The notes under the pieces: model-generated
Database searches by the model: none
What the model saw: the letters and a program-made list of their open reading frames with translations, nothing else
Told to the model about the DNA's origin: nothing
Shown: in pieces, positions 50,295 through 59,327 of the stretch
How the letters are laid out: each line of letters starts with the position of its first letter
Numbering within the stretch: the first letter of the stretch is position 1
Virus record (IMG/VR): IMGVR_UViG_3300029893_000003
Coordinates: 1 to 64,000 of that record
Length of the DNA: 64,000 nucleotides
Reading direction: 5' to 3' (one strand)
Origin: a virus
Program-made: the position numbers and the translations under genes

Positions 50295-51897
50295 AGCTAA
50301 AGCGGGGAGCTTCCCAGGGCACGCTCGCCGCAACCGGCCACGTTACGCTCTGGCGGCCCCGTCCGGGCCGGGTTGACCGCAAGCATCAGGATATTCCGAG
50401 GTTACACTGCCCATCACCGCGATCCATCCGTTGCAACAGCATCGCCGTTCTGAGCTTCGCGGGACACGTTTGACCCACTGGCCTGCGTTTCGTCCCGCGC
50501 GCCCGGTACAGGCGCTTTCAACCCTAAGCGAAGGATGTTCTTCGCTGCGTTCACGTCGGCGTTTTCTTCATGCCCGCACGAAAGACACCGGAACCGCGCT
50601 TGTGTTTTACGATTTTCGGCGTCCACTACGCCGCACTCGGAGCACGTTTGACTCGTGTACGCTGGCGGCACCTTGACCAACTGGACGCCGCGCTCGGCAC
50701 ACTTGTATTCGAGCAGTTGCCAGAAGGTCGCAAAGCCGGCATCGTGCGCGCTCATGGCGAGACGCTTGTTTTCGATCATGAAGTCCAGCGTCAGATCTTC
50801 GATGGCGATCAGCCCGTAGGTGCTCGTGAGCCAGTCGGTGACGGTGTGCCAGAAATACCACCGCTGTTGTCTGATTCGGTCCTCCAGCTTGCGCAACTGG
50901 CGCTCGGTTTCCTGCATGCGCGTGGACTTGTGCCAGATGAACACGCCGGGTTTGGGCGTGCCGTCCGCATTGTAGTTCTGCGGGTTGTTGGCGCGGCGCT
51001 GGCGGTCCAGCTTGCGCATAAGCACGCGGCGCTTCTGCTGCCCTTCCCGATACCAGCGCGGGTTATCAATGGTCGTGCCGTCGCTGAGCGCCAGCAGGTA
51101 GACCATGCCCACGTCAATGCCAACGGCGGGCTTCTGTGAAGGTTCCGGCTCGGCGTCGGGTATTTCAAGCTGGAGGGCGGCGTACCACTGGCCGCGCCGG
51201 TTGCGCAGCACGAGCACGTACTTGATGACGCTCAGGGGCGGCAGATCGCGGTGAAAGCGCAGACGGATGTCACCACAGTTGGCGATGCGCAGCTTAGCCC
51301 ACCCGTCCGACGTTTCGATGAGTTTGCACCCACTACCGTACTTGTAACCCAGGCTGCGGAAGTGGTAGCGCCCCTTGAAGCGCGGGAAGCCCGGTGTTTC
51401 GCCCGCCTTGACGCGGCGGAAGAACGCTTTATAGGCTTTGTCCAGGCGGCGCATAAGGTCATCTACCGTGTCATAGGGCAGCAGCCCGAACGTGTCCGGT
51501 TCCTCTTTGCGCAGTGCGCACCAGTGATCACGCAGGTCATACAGGCTGATGCTCTCGCCGCGTTCCTCATACGCTTCCTTGCGCATGGCGAGGGCACCGT
51601 TGTAGATTTTGCGCCCCTGCCACAGCAGGAAGTCGAACGTCCGCGCTTGCGCCCTCGTCGGATACAGCCGGTACTTGTACGTCCGAATCATCGCCGCCCC
51701 AGAACAGAACACCCCGCCGAAGATTGTGTGTTGTCTAGGCACACGCGCGCGGCAGGGTGTTCCGTCCACAATCATAACGCACGTATCATGCCTAGACAAC
51801 ATTAGTATACCGCACATTCGTTCGCAAAGCAAAATCAGAAAGGAGGCAAGCGCCATTCCCAACCGGGCTAAAACCCGGTGTCCCCTGGCGCAATTTC
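50284..51897 (-). mobile_element. IS200/IS605-type element with tnpB only (second)
   Basis: Right end: CTCCCCGCT/AGCGGGGAG hairpin (50284-50309), overlapping the ArdC stop. Left end: GCGCCA/TGGCGC outer arms (51850-51891) around CCGGG/CCCGG. No transposase. The omega RNA should lie between the tnpB stop and the right end (about 50284-50413). Much more GC-rich than flanking phage DNA. Confidence 0.82.
50414..51691 (-). CDS. tnpB: TnpB RNA-guided nuclease
   Basis: 425 aa from the ATG at 51691 (MIRTYKYRLYPTRAQARTFD); a 57-codon upstream frame runs into the left end and is rejected. 'GETPGFPRFKGRYHF', RuvC Asp in VGIDVGMVYLLALS, Glu in LIAIEDLTLDF, Asp in ENADVNAAKN, zinc ribbon CSECG...CLSCG. 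It belongs to a different TnpB subgroup than the one at 35569. All catalytic acids are present, so it should be active. Confidence 0.93.
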   Translation of the reverse strand: MIRTYKYRLYPTRAQARTFDFLLWQGRKIYNGALAMRKEAYEERGESISLYDLRDHWCALRKEEPDTFGLLPYDTVDDLMRRLDKAYKAFFRRVKAGETPGFPRFKGRYHFRSLGYKYGSGCKLIETSDGWAKLRIANCGDIRLRFHRDLPPLSVIKYVLVLRNRRGQWYAALQLEIPDAEPEPSQKPAVGIDVGMVYLLALSDGTTIDNPRWYREGQQKRRVLMRKLDRQRRANNPQNYNADGTPKPGVFIWHKSTRMQETERQLRKLEDRIRQQRWYFWHTVTDWLTSTYGLIAIEDLTLDFMIENKRLAMSAHDAGFATFWQLLEYKCAERGVQLVKVPPAYTSQTCSECGVVDAENRKTQARFRCLSCGHEENADVNAAKNILRLGLKAPVPGARDETQASGSNVSREAQNGDAVATDGSR

Positions 51898-51916
51898 GAT
51901 GGGCACGTTAAGACAT

Positions 51917-52156
51917 ATGAGGATACAAGCGACAAAGAAGTTGAAGAATAGTTGCATGATATTCACAGATAAGAAAACAAAACTATCCGTTGACGTATCG
52001 CCTAAGCTGGCGCAGGCATATCATATCTTGCGCCAGCATAACAAATATTTGACTATCGTCTCGGAAAACTATATACTACCAGAAAAAACGGCGTATGATA
52101 TGCTAGCATGTTTGGGGTATGAGTATGTAAATAATGGCTGGAATAGGTCGTCTTGA
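51917..52156 (+). CDS. Hypothetical protein next to the IS left end
   Basis: 79 aa if started at 51917; starts at 51899 or 51956 (MIFTDKKTKLSVDVSP) are possible. 'AYHILRQHNKYLTIVSENYI' is helical with a beta strand, and 'AYDMLACLGYEY' follows. The left end of the IS element lies just upstream, so the native promoter or start may have been lost. Confidence 0.5.
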   Translation: MRIQATKKLKNSCMIFTDKKTKLSVDVSPKLAQAYHILRQHNKYLTIVSENYILPEKTAYDMLACLGYEYVNNGWNRSS

Positions 52157-52195
52157 AAGCCTGCCTAAGCGGTGTTATACAAAGGAGAACAAATC

Positions 52196-53221
52196 ATGTT
52201 TTTCTTAAACGGTCAAGAAGGAAATACAAAGAAAACGTGGGCTACTAATGAGTGGCCCCTTACTACTGTCGATGCGATTGCCGAAGTAGTCCGGCCCCTG
52301 TTGCCTTATTCCTCTACTCTAGTAGACAAAATCTACACCGTTCTGGCGGCTATGCCCCTTGACATGCGCCCTGGTAAGGCATTTGCTAAGGCGTTCTATC
52401 AACACAATCAGATCAAACTGAGTGCAGAAATTAAAGCACAGATCGGCCAGCTTCTTTCATCTTTCGTAGACGAAAACCTAACGCTGCGTCTCACGTTGGG
52501 ATGCCGCGGTTCTTCATGGGAGTATTACCACGAAGATAGTTGCTGGTGGGGCGACTTCGAAAGAAGCCGCGATGTATTGGAACACAACGGCGGGGGTGCG
52601 ATTCGCGCCTATAATGAAGATGATGAACTAGTTGGAAGGGTATGGTTCTTGCCGTATGAGGATCATATCCTTTTGTTTAATAGCTACGGGAAGGGTGCGT
52701 TAGAACATATTTATGCGTGGGGTGTTCTCGTAGAACAGGCGTTTGGGTGGAAATCCAAAAAAGTCTCTGCATATTTCAGTTGTGATAATTCCGATCTTTA
52801 TGTCAACAGCCACACGATGGTGGTTGTTGGCCCTGAAATGTATGAAGGGGAAGGGCCTATTTACCCTAATATCGACGTAGATGCGCCGTATTATTACTCG
52901 TCTCCACCGGTGTATTGTTCTGGTTGTAATGAACGGGTAAGAGAAGAATATGCCTACTATCATAGACATGTGTATGGGATTGGCGAAGGGTATTTCTGTG
53001 AACCATGTCATGAAGATATTGTAGATGTTACAGCAGGCCACTATGCCGGATATGAGGCGTTTTACAATGACGTATTTGAATTAGAGTATGGCGACTTTGC
53101 CACCTGTTTGGTGGAAGAAGTTGAATACAATGATCTTGGTAACGCCTACCTGCCAAAAGACGGTGTGGAAGTTGGGGGAAGGATCTATTCTCCAATTTCC
53201 CTTCCTCTAGAACAGGAGTAA
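52196..53221 (+). CDS. Unknown-family paralogue 1
   Basis: 341 aa from the ATG at 52196 (AAAGGAGAACAAATC upstream). Shares with the next two genes: 'MRPGKAFAKAF', 'LRLTLGCRGSSWEYYHEDSC', 'RSRDVLEHNGGGAIRAY', 'GRVWFLPYEDHILLFNSYG' and 'AFGWKSKKV'. The C-terminal third is a zinc-ribbon domain (CSGCNERV, CEPCHEDI). Acidic residues D and GGGA(I/L)RAY suggest a conserved active-site core. No known family recognised. Confidence 0.7.
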   Translation: MFFLNGQEGNTKKTWATNEWPLTTVDAIAEVVRPLLPYSSTLVDKIYTVLAAMPLDMRPGKAFAKAFYQHNQIKLSAEIKAQIGQLLSSFVDENLTLRLTLGCRGSSWEYYHEDSCWWGDFERSRDVLEHNGGGAIRAYNEDDELVGRVWFLPYEDHILLFNSYGKGALEHIYAWGVLVEQAFGWKSKKVSAYFSCDNSDLYVNSHTMVVVGPEMYEGEGPIYPNIDVDAPYYYSSPPVYCSGCNERVREEYAYYHRHVYGIGEGYFCEPCHEDIVDVTAGHYAGYEAFYNDVFELEYGDFATCLVEEVEYNDLGNAYLPKDGVEVGGRIYSPISLPLEQE

Positions 53222-53226
53222 GTGCC

Positions 53227-54354
53227 ATGTTTTATGCAAACGGACAAAAGGGTAAGGCTGGGGCTAAGACTAACTGGCCTTACCCAACTATCGTAGAGGT
53301 CACAAAACTGGTACGAGAAGTGTCCTATCTGTACACGGACTCAATCAACTATCTACTAACAAACTGCCTCAATCCAAACATGAACATTGGTAAGGCGTTT
53401 GCTAGTGCCCTATATAAACAGTTTAAGGTGTCCTTACCAGAAGATACGAAAGCCAAGATCGGCTCCCTGCTGTCAGCGGTGCCGGATGAAGACACAGAAG
53501 TTGTCCTGACATTGGGGTGTAAAGGTTCAGCACGTGACTACTATAACCCTGACTCCTGTTGGTGGAACGGGTATGCTCGTAGCCGTGATGTACTCGAATA
53601 TAATGGGGGTGGGGCACTTCGCGCTTACAATGAGGATGGGACACTTATAGGACGTGCATGGTTTTTGCCTTATGAGGACTGGATCGTCGTGTTTAACTGT
53701 TATGGTGATGGCAATCTACAACATGCCCAAACTTGGGCAAGCCTTATCAATAAGGCGTTCGGGTGGTATGCTGAGGTTGTTAAGACAGATGACTTCAGTA
53801 TTGCTGTTGCTGATGAAGACCTGTTCGTAAACGATGCGGCAGGAGTCATTGTAGGAACCAAGCCCTACCCCAGAAAGAAAGTCCATGTTAGACCAGATGT
53901 AAATGCCCCGCATATTTACACTAGACCTACAGTTAAATGTGCTGTTTGTGGTTTACGAGTTAGTGTTCACAACATAACTGAAATTCATAGCCCTCTAATT
54001 CACTTAGATAGTAACCTAGTATGTAATTACTGTCTCAACACTAACATAGATACCATTTCAGCAGGAAAATATGCTGGTCAACTAGCACTGTCTAGTCAGA
54101 CAATATTTATGAGCGACAATCGTACCTATTACTATAAAGACCCTGAAGTATACTGTGATCCGTTTGGTTGTTGGTGTTTTACAGAAGAGGCAATCAACGT
54201 AAATGGAACACTGTATGCTCCTTGTGTTATAGTAACGGATGTGTACGGGGGTGTTCATGTGCGTGGTATGGACACCTATCAGTATTGCCTCAGTTGCGGT
54301 AAGATTTTTCCAGCAGATGATCCACATTTTACGGAGGGCTGCAATGAAAATTGA
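53227..54354 (+). CDS. Unknown-family paralogue 2
   Basis: 375 aa, starts 5 bases after paralogue 1 stops. Same core (MNIGKAFASAL, VVLTLGCKGSARDYYNPDSC, RSRDVLEYNGGGALRAY, GRAWFLPYEDWIVVFNCYG, AFGWYAEVV), zinc ribbons CAVCGLRV, CNYCLN and, at the end, CLSCGKIFPADDPHF. The last motif also ends paralogue 3 (CGWCGKIYPRGDEHF), so the zinc tail is a family feature. Confidence 0.7.
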   Translation: MFYANGQKGKAGAKTNWPYPTIVEVTKLVREVSYLYTDSINYLLTNCLNPNMNIGKAFASALYKQFKVSLPEDTKAKIGSLLSAVPDEDTEVVLTLGCKGSARDYYNPDSCWWNGYARSRDVLEYNGGGALRAYNEDGTLIGRAWFLPYEDWIVVFNCYGDGNLQHAQTWASLINKAFGWYAEVVKTDDFSIAVADEDLFVNDAAGVIVGTKPYPRKKVHVRPDVNAPHIYTRPTVKCAVCGLRVSVHNITEIHSPLIHLDSNLVCNYCLNTNIDTISAGKYAGQLALSSQTIFMSDNRTYYYKDPEVYCDPFGCWCFTEEAINVNGTLYAPCVIVTDVYGGVHVRGMDTYQYCLSCGKIFPADDPHFTEGCNEN

Positions 54355-55543
54355 AGATGGTAAGACGGGTGTTACTACCTCGCGATCTGGTGCCTGGTGG
54401 ACAATGTCCTTATTGCGACAACTTTATGACGCTTTACAAGTAGATGTCTCACCGCGGGATATCAGCCTCTCACCCTACAGTATCGAAGAAATTTTAGAAA
54501 ATCTTGATCAGGATATGCGTCCTGGCAAGGCATTTGCTAAAACATTTTTCAAACTGCGGGGAATAAAACTGTCTCCCAAAACAATAGCCGAAGTAGGCAA
54601 CCTCATTGCAGCACTACCAGAAGAGCCGCTTACCCTGCGTTTGACGTTGGGGTGTGATGGTACACGCGAAGAGTATTACAATGATCGAAGCTGTTGGTGG
54701 ACGAATTTCCCTAGAGCGAGGGACATTCTGCATTTCAACGGTGGGGGTGCGATACGCGCCTATAAAAATGAGGAACTAATCGGACGTGCGTGGTTTTTGC
54801 CTTATGAAGATTGGATTGTGTTGTTCAATTTCTATGGGCAGGGCGCTCTACAACACGCTCAAACGTGGATGACCGTTACCAGCCAAGCCTTTGGTTGGAT
54901 TACGGCTATTCAGAGTATAGATTTTGAATGTTCAAAAGAAGATTTATATGTTAACTCTCCTACTTGTGTGGTAGCAGGGACCGTCCCTGCCCCACGCATT
55001 TATGTCATCAAACCCGAACTAGATGTGCCCTATCTCTATTCTAAAAAAGAAATTTGCTGTGAGAATTGTGGGGACTGCTTTCCAGAAGAGAACGTGCGAT
55101 TCATGGAAGATACCCTGATAGAACCAGGATATTACTGTGAAAACTGTGAGCGAGACTTGCTCCAAATTACAGCAGGTAGTTATGTTGGGGAGTGGTGTTT
55201 CTACAATTCAGCAGTGTTTCTTGATGATGAGATTTACTTTCACGGCGATCAAGAGATCGTGCTTGATCCGTGCGGTGCTTGGTGCCGTTGTGCTGATGCA
55301 ATTCGGGTTGGGGAATTTTACTATGCCCAACAGTCTCTAGTAATAGATGAATACGGTACACCACACCCGCGCAACGGGGGTACGTGGCAGCGGTGTGGGT
55401 GGTGTGGTAAAATATACCCTAGGGGGGATGAACATTTTGCACAATGCTGCCAACAACACCTAGCAAGACGACAGCAGCGTGCAGAGGTTAGACAGGGGTT
55501 GGAAGAACGCATTACTCAAAGACTTTACAATGATATGTTGTGA
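54344..55543 (+). CDS. Unknown-family paralogue 3
   Basis: 399 aa from the ATG at 54344, overlapping paralogue 2 by 11 bases. Core: DMRPGKAFAKTF, LRLTLGCDGTREEYYNDRSC, RARDILHFNGGGAIRAY, GRAWFLPYEDWIVLFNFYG, AFGWITAI. Zinc ribbons CENCGDCF, CENCERDL and a final CGWCGKIYP, then a basic helical tail. The three copies are too diverged to be a recent duplication. Confidence 0.7.
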   Translation: MKIEDGKTGVTTSRSGAWWTMSLLRQLYDALQVDVSPRDISLSPYSIEEILENLDQDMRPGKAFAKTFFKLRGIKLSPKTIAEVGNLIAALPEEPLTLRLTLGCDGTREEYYNDRSCWWTNFPRARDILHFNGGGAIRAYKNEELIGRAWFLPYEDWIVLFNFYGQGALQHAQTWMTVTSQAFGWITAIQSIDFECSKEDLYVNSPTCVVAGTVPAPRIYVIKPELDVPYLYSKKEICCENCGDCFPEENVRFMEDTLIEPGYYCENCERDLLQITAGSYVGEWCFYNSAVFLDDEIYFHGDQEIVLDPCGAWCRCADAIRVGEFYYAQQSLVIDEYGTPHPRNGGTWQRCGWCGKIYPRGDEHFAQCCQQHLARRQQRAEVRQGLEERITQRLYNDML

Positions 55544-55572
55544 AACATTCTGTTCGAAGAAGAGAAAGAAGA

Positions 55573-55731
55573 ATGATTGTTTACGTTCTCTTCCGTGTTG
55601 AGGACGGGGTGTTTACTACCGTCCTCAACATTTCTTACACCGCATTAGACAGCCAACGTGCTATCTTACAACAAACAGGTGAAGTTTGTCAGGTTATTCT
55701 ATACCTAGAGGGGATTTTTGATGAAATTTGA
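55573..55731 (+). CDS. Small hypothetical protein
   Basis: 52 aa from the ATG at 55573 (AAGAAGA upstream). MIVYVLFRVEDGVFTTVLNI, beta-rich. Overlaps the peptidase-like gene's start by 11 bases. A longer GTG start at 55540 is possible. Unknown. Confidence 0.5.
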   Translation: MIVYVLFRVEDGVFTTVLNISYTALDSQRAILQQTGEVCQVILYLEGIFDEI

Positions 55732-56722
55732 CTATGATATGCTCAAGACAGTCTGCAATCTTCCGATTGAGGACTTCCGTGGATTAGGGACTTACGTGCC
55801 CTATTCAATCAATAGTGGGTATACATTCATTGACCGGGGTGCTAAAATCCTGGCCGTAGCACATTTGGATACGGTACAAGACAAAACTCATTTCTATGTT
55901 GAGTCGTATGATGACGTTGGAGATGTGGTCTTTTCTCCACGTCTTGATGATCGACTCGGCGTTTACCTTTTGCTCGAATACCTGCCTCTACTCGGCTTTC
56001 AGTATGATATCCTTTTGTGTGAGGATGAAGAATTTGGCATGAGTACAGCAGCAGGCTTTGATCCTTTTGATGATCAGATGCCTGAGTTTGGTAAGCGATA
56101 TAACTGGATGTTTGAGTTTGATCGGGGTGGATCGGACACCGTACTCTACCGCTACCACACAACAGAACTTGCCTCGTGGCTAAATCAGTGCGGTACTCAA
56201 GTTGGGTATGGTTCCTATACTGATATTTGTGAGCTAGAGGACCTGGGTTGCAAGGGTATTAACTTTGCAACGGGGTACTACAGCTACCACCAGATCAATG
56301 CCTATGCCCTGATCGAAGAGACTCTAGCAGGCGTTGATGCGTTTAAAAATTTCTATCAACGATTCAGCCACAAACACCTGGATCACGTCAAGCTAAAGTA
56401 TTCCTGGAAGTCTCGGTACGATAAGTGTGGCAAGTACGGAGAAAATGATAACGAGTATACATGGAATAAGTGGGGCACAGTGATGTGTCCTAACTGTAAG
56501 GGGCACTATGATTCCGAAGATGAGCGGGTGAACATTGAAACCTTCGGGCGGTGTGGTGCCTGTATGAAATTTCTACCTGTAATCCACTCCGCTACCTGCC
56601 CTTTTTGCCAGCGTAAATATACATCGCAAGAACACATAAAATCAATCACAGATGCGGGTATGTGCCTAGACTGTATGGACGAAGCTCTAGAGGACATGTG
56701 GCGGCGGGGAGAAGAGGACTAA
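55721..56722 (+). CDS. M20/M28-like zinc peptidase with zinc-ribbon tail
   Basis: 333 aa from the ATG at 55721 (GAGGGGATTTTTG upstream). Metal residues: H48 and D50 in AVAHLDTVQD, D76/D77 in PRLDDRLG, E103/E104 in LLCEDEEFGMS, and a late His in YYSYHQINA. This is a di-zinc aminopeptidase/amidohydrolase layout. The last 90 residues hold CxxC zinc ribbons (CPNCKGHY, CGACMKFL, CPFCQRKY, CLDCMDEAL). Unusual fusion; substrate unknown. Confidence 0.78.
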   Translation: MKFDYDMLKTVCNLPIEDFRGLGTYVPYSINSGYTFIDRGAKILAVAHLDTVQDKTHFYVESYDDVGDVVFSPRLDDRLGVYLLLEYLPLLGFQYDILLCEDEEFGMSTAAGFDPFDDQMPEFGKRYNWMFEFDRGGSDTVLYRYHTTELASWLNQCGTQVGYGSYTDICELEDLGCKGINFATGYYSYHQINAYALIEETLAGVDAFKNFYQRFSHKHLDHVKLKYSWKSRYDKCGKYGENDNEYTWNKWGTVMCPNCKGHYDSEDERVNIETFGRCGACMKFLPVIHSATCPFCQRKYTSQEHIKSITDAGMCLDCMDEALEDMWRRGEED

Positions 56723-57012
56723 TCCTCTTTCTCTCCCACCACAAAAGCCACACCGTATCCGTGTTCGGGAAGGTAGTTGACGACAAACACAAAAGAAATG
56801 TCGGTGGTTTCGGCTGTCTCCTGTGCGTTCCTTAGCAGGGACAGCCCTAACCCCACCGCCCAGCCAACATGGTCCAGGCTGTCTTTTGTTAGGGTGTTGT
56901 ACAAGGTCTTGCCCTCTAACAAAGCAGTCCTGGCTTGATTAAGTACCGAAATTTCTTCGTCTGTCAACAAAGAACGATCTGTAATCTTGAAAATGTCTGG
57001 TCTAACTGCCAC
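56719..57012 (-). CDS. Hypothetical protein
   Basis: 97 aa (MAVRPDIFKITDRSLLTDEE). Helical, with 'HVGWAVGLGLSLLRNAQETA'. Convergent with the peptidase-like gene; stops overlap by four bases. Unrecognised. Confidence 0.6.
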   Translation of the reverse strand: MAVRPDIFKITDRSLLTDEEISVLNQARTALLEGKTLYNTLTKDSLDHVGWAVGLGLSLLRNAQETAETTDISFVFVVNYLPEHGYGVAFVVGEKED

Positions 57013-57067
57013 CTAAATCCACCTTTAACTAAGTCTGAAACGTATAATATTAATAGTTTAAAACTAA

Positions 57068-57172
57068 TGATCTGCTATAAGACTCTTCTTTGTTAGTTGA
57101 TCTACTATAAGACTCTTCTTTGTTAGTTGATCTACTATAAGACTCTTCTTTGTTAGTTGATCTTTGTTAGTG
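57068..57172 (+). repeat. 30-bp tandem repeat, three copies plus a partial
   Basis: Three 30-bp units (57068, 57098, 57128) that differ at only one or two positions, each carrying AGACTCT (57080, 57110, 57140) and CTTTGTTAGT, followed by a partial unit. They lie upstream of the 57431 gene. The rest of 57013-57430 contains AT-rich DNA and the promoter below, but no gene. Confidence 0.85.
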
Positions 57173-57378
57173 TATTATATTTTCTTCTTCTTTGTTAGTG
57201 GAGTCTAGATTCTTATATTAGAATCTTTTATATACTCCTACGGAGTATAAAAACAAGGCCATCCCGATCCCCGCCACCACCCACAATTATGTAGGATACT
57301 CAGGACTAAAAACTTTGTCAAGAGCAAATCAGGTTTTCTAATCTAATTCTAATGTTCTACTCATCTTCCATTAATCTT

Positions 57379-57406
57379 TTGCGGTATCCTAATAACGTGG
57401 TATACT
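57379..57406 (+). promoter_or_regulatory. Sigma70-like promoter for the lipoprotein gene
   Basis: TTGCGG (57379-57384), 16-base spacer, TATACT (57401-57406), with TGG just before the -10. Moderate -35. Confidence 0.55.
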
Positions 57407-57430
57407 GAACAAAAATTTTGGAGATGAGAC

Positions 57431-59176
57431 ATGAGAAAATTGTTCCTGCTTTTGGTGGTGTTGTTTCTGTCGGGTTGTGTGGGTGGTCGCTATGTGTTCT
57501 ACCAATCACCAGACAATCCCGAACAGATTCCAACGGGTGTTTATGAGGATGCAGGGGTTGAAGTAGAAATACGTAATCTAGAAACAAACACACCGTACCC
57601 GACCTACACGTCCTATCCAACTTACACCCCCCTGCCCACTTACACCGCCCAACCAGGACTGCCAGAGCCTACACAGGACAGCGGGATCACACCTTCGCCT
57701 ACTAGTAGCGCTGGCAAGGCATGCCTAGCGACAAGCAGCACGGCCCTGAATTTACGAGCCGATCACACGGTTAATTCTGCGATCATCGACAACATCGATC
57801 CCGGCGTGCGAATGGAAGTTCTCAGCATTTGGGTGATCCGTGACGTAACCGACGAATGGCTTAAGGTCCGAGCGGAGACGCGATCCGGCGTCGTGCGTGA
57901 GGGGTGGATATTCCGAGGTTCAAGCGTCTATTTCGGGGTTGATGACACTTTGGATTTGTGTTGGGACGTGCCGCTCGATGGCCCTGGGGCGAACGTGCCG
58001 ACGCCCGCGCCGACCGCGACACCCGTGCCGGGGCCGACCTGGACACCGGTCCCCACCGGCCCGGCGCCAACACAGTGCACGTATGTGCATCCGTCCGCCA
58101 CAATGTCTATCCGCTCGACCTGGAGCACGTCCGGCACGCGATTGGGATTACTGCCGCCGAACACGCGCGTTGTGGTCGGGCATATCTATCCAGACACTGC
58201 GCAAGAGCGCTGGGCGTATATCACCTATCAAGGTCTGACGGGCTGGGTGGCGGTGCGCGCGGGCGGTATCGAGTACGGGCGCCTGGAGGGTAACTGCGCA
58301 CAAGTGCCGCGCTATCAGCCCCAGGTGCTAGTTGGCCCGCACCTGCTGGTTGGCGTGCAGGGTGATGTGGTGGGCTATGGCTGGGGCACGCTCAAGTGCC
58401 TCAACCACACCGAGGCGCTGTGTTTGGCCGCCAAAGCCGCGCGCCCGCAGACGGTCATCGTCTACCGCACGCTGCACGTCAGCGATGGCATGCGGGACTG
58501 TCCCAGTTACAATGAGTGGCTCAACCCGGACGACTGGTACCGCAAGGTCATCCCATTTTGGCCTGCTGGGTTTGACTACTACGAGGTCATCAACGAGTGC
58601 TGGCCGCCATCGATGCGCGTGATGGTCGATTTTTCTATCCGCATCGCGCAGCTGGCGGCACGGGATGGGCGCGCCATCCTGGCCTTTAGCTGGTATCCGG
58701 GTGCGCCGGAGATTGCGGACTGGGATGTGCTATACGACTACCTGGCCTGGGCCGACGCCAATCCGCTGCCAGACGGGCGGCATCACGGCATTGCGCTGCA
58801 CGCGGCGGGATACGCGCCAGCGGACCAGGTGCCGCCGGGGTCGTGGGTCAACGACCCGTGGATCGCGGGGCGGCACGAGTTGGTCAACGCGCGGCTGTTG
58901 CAGACCAAAAACTATTCGCTCAAACAGTTTCAAGGGCCAATCGTCATCACCGAACTCGGATGGGATGATGGCTACCAGAGTACCTCTATGGGCGCGCTCG
59001 GCTGGGACTGCGCGGCATACGGGCGCGCGGTGGCGCGCACGATAGAGGTGCTGTCGCAACAGGGTCTTGTAGACGGGTTTCACGTGTGGAACTTCGGCAG
59101 CGGCGGGACAACGAAGTGGGTGGACCTGTCGCGGTGCCTGCCGCAGATTGCGGCGGCAGCGGGGGGAACGGCATAG
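57431..59176 (+). CDS. Secreted lipoprotein with two SH3-like domains and a TIM-barrel-like domain
   Basis: 581 aa. Signal peptide with lipobox LFLSGC (Cys16), a Pro/Thr/Tyr linker, SH3-like domain 1 (about 95-170), a GC-rich Pro/Thr linker (TPAPTATPVPGPTWTPVPTG), SH3-like domain 2 (about 215-290), and a C-terminal (beta/alpha)8-like glycoside hydrolase-type domain (VINECWPP, AFSWYPGAP, VITELGWDDG). It may be a surface or lysis enzyme. GC content rises sharply after about 57720, so the N-terminal and C-terminal parts have different origins. The linker style resembles Chloroflexota. Confidence 0.75.
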   Translation: MRKLFLLLVVLFLSGCVGGRYVFYQSPDNPEQIPTGVYEDAGVEVEIRNLETNTPYPTYTSYPTYTPLPTYTAQPGLPEPTQDSGITPSPTSSAGKACLATSSTALNLRADHTVNSAIIDNIDPGVRMEVLSIWVIRDVTDEWLKVRAETRSGVVREGWIFRGSSVYFGVDDTLDLCWDVPLDGPGANVPTPAPTATPVPGPTWTPVPTGPAPTQCTYVHPSATMSIRSTWSTSGTRLGLLPPNTRVVVGHIYPDTAQERWAYITYQGLTGWVAVRAGGIEYGRLEGNCAQVPRYQPQVLVGPHLLVGVQGDVVGYGWGTLKCLNHTEALCLAAKAARPQTVIVYRTLHVSDGMRDCPSYNEWLNPDDWYRKVIPFWPAGFDYYEVINECWPPSMRVMVDFSIRIAQLAARDGRAILAFSWYPGAPEIADWDVLYDYLAWADANPLPDGRHHGIALHAAGYAPADQVPPGSWVNDPWIAGRHELVNARLLQTKNYSLKQFQGPIVITELGWDDGYQSTSMGALGWDCAAYGRAVARTIEVLSQQGLVDGFHVWNFGSGGTTKWVDLSRCLPQIAAAAGGTA

Positions 59177-59198
59177 GAATCAGAAAAACCTGCGCGGA

Positions 59199-59325
59199 AG
59201 CCCCCACCTAAGGGCGCGGGGAGTGTCACGCCTAGACAGCATCAGCATACCATACATTCAATCAGCAGAAGGAGGCAAGCGCCATTCCCTGCCGGGTTAA
59301 AGCCCGGTGTCCCCTGGCGCAATTT
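59199..59325. mobile_element. Orphan IS200/IS605 end pair (remnant)
   Basis: 59199-59226 resembles a right-end hairpin (GGAAGCCCCC...GCGGGGAG). 59230-59325 is nearly identical to the left end and its upstream flank at 51785-51897: CTAGACA, GCGCCA/TGGCGC (59279/59315) around CCGGG/CCCGG. No tnpB between them. The right-end-like and left-end-like parts are in different orientations, so at least two events are implied. Confidence 0.7.
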
Positions 59326-59327
59326 CT

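Noticed and set aside
50570-51805. Plus-strand ORFs opposite the second tnpB
   Set aside because: Antisense shadows of a GC-rich coding region.
57068-57172. CRISPR-like repeat array
   Set aside because: The units are head-to-tail with no spacers, no palindromic core and no cas genes nearby; it is a simple tandem repeat.
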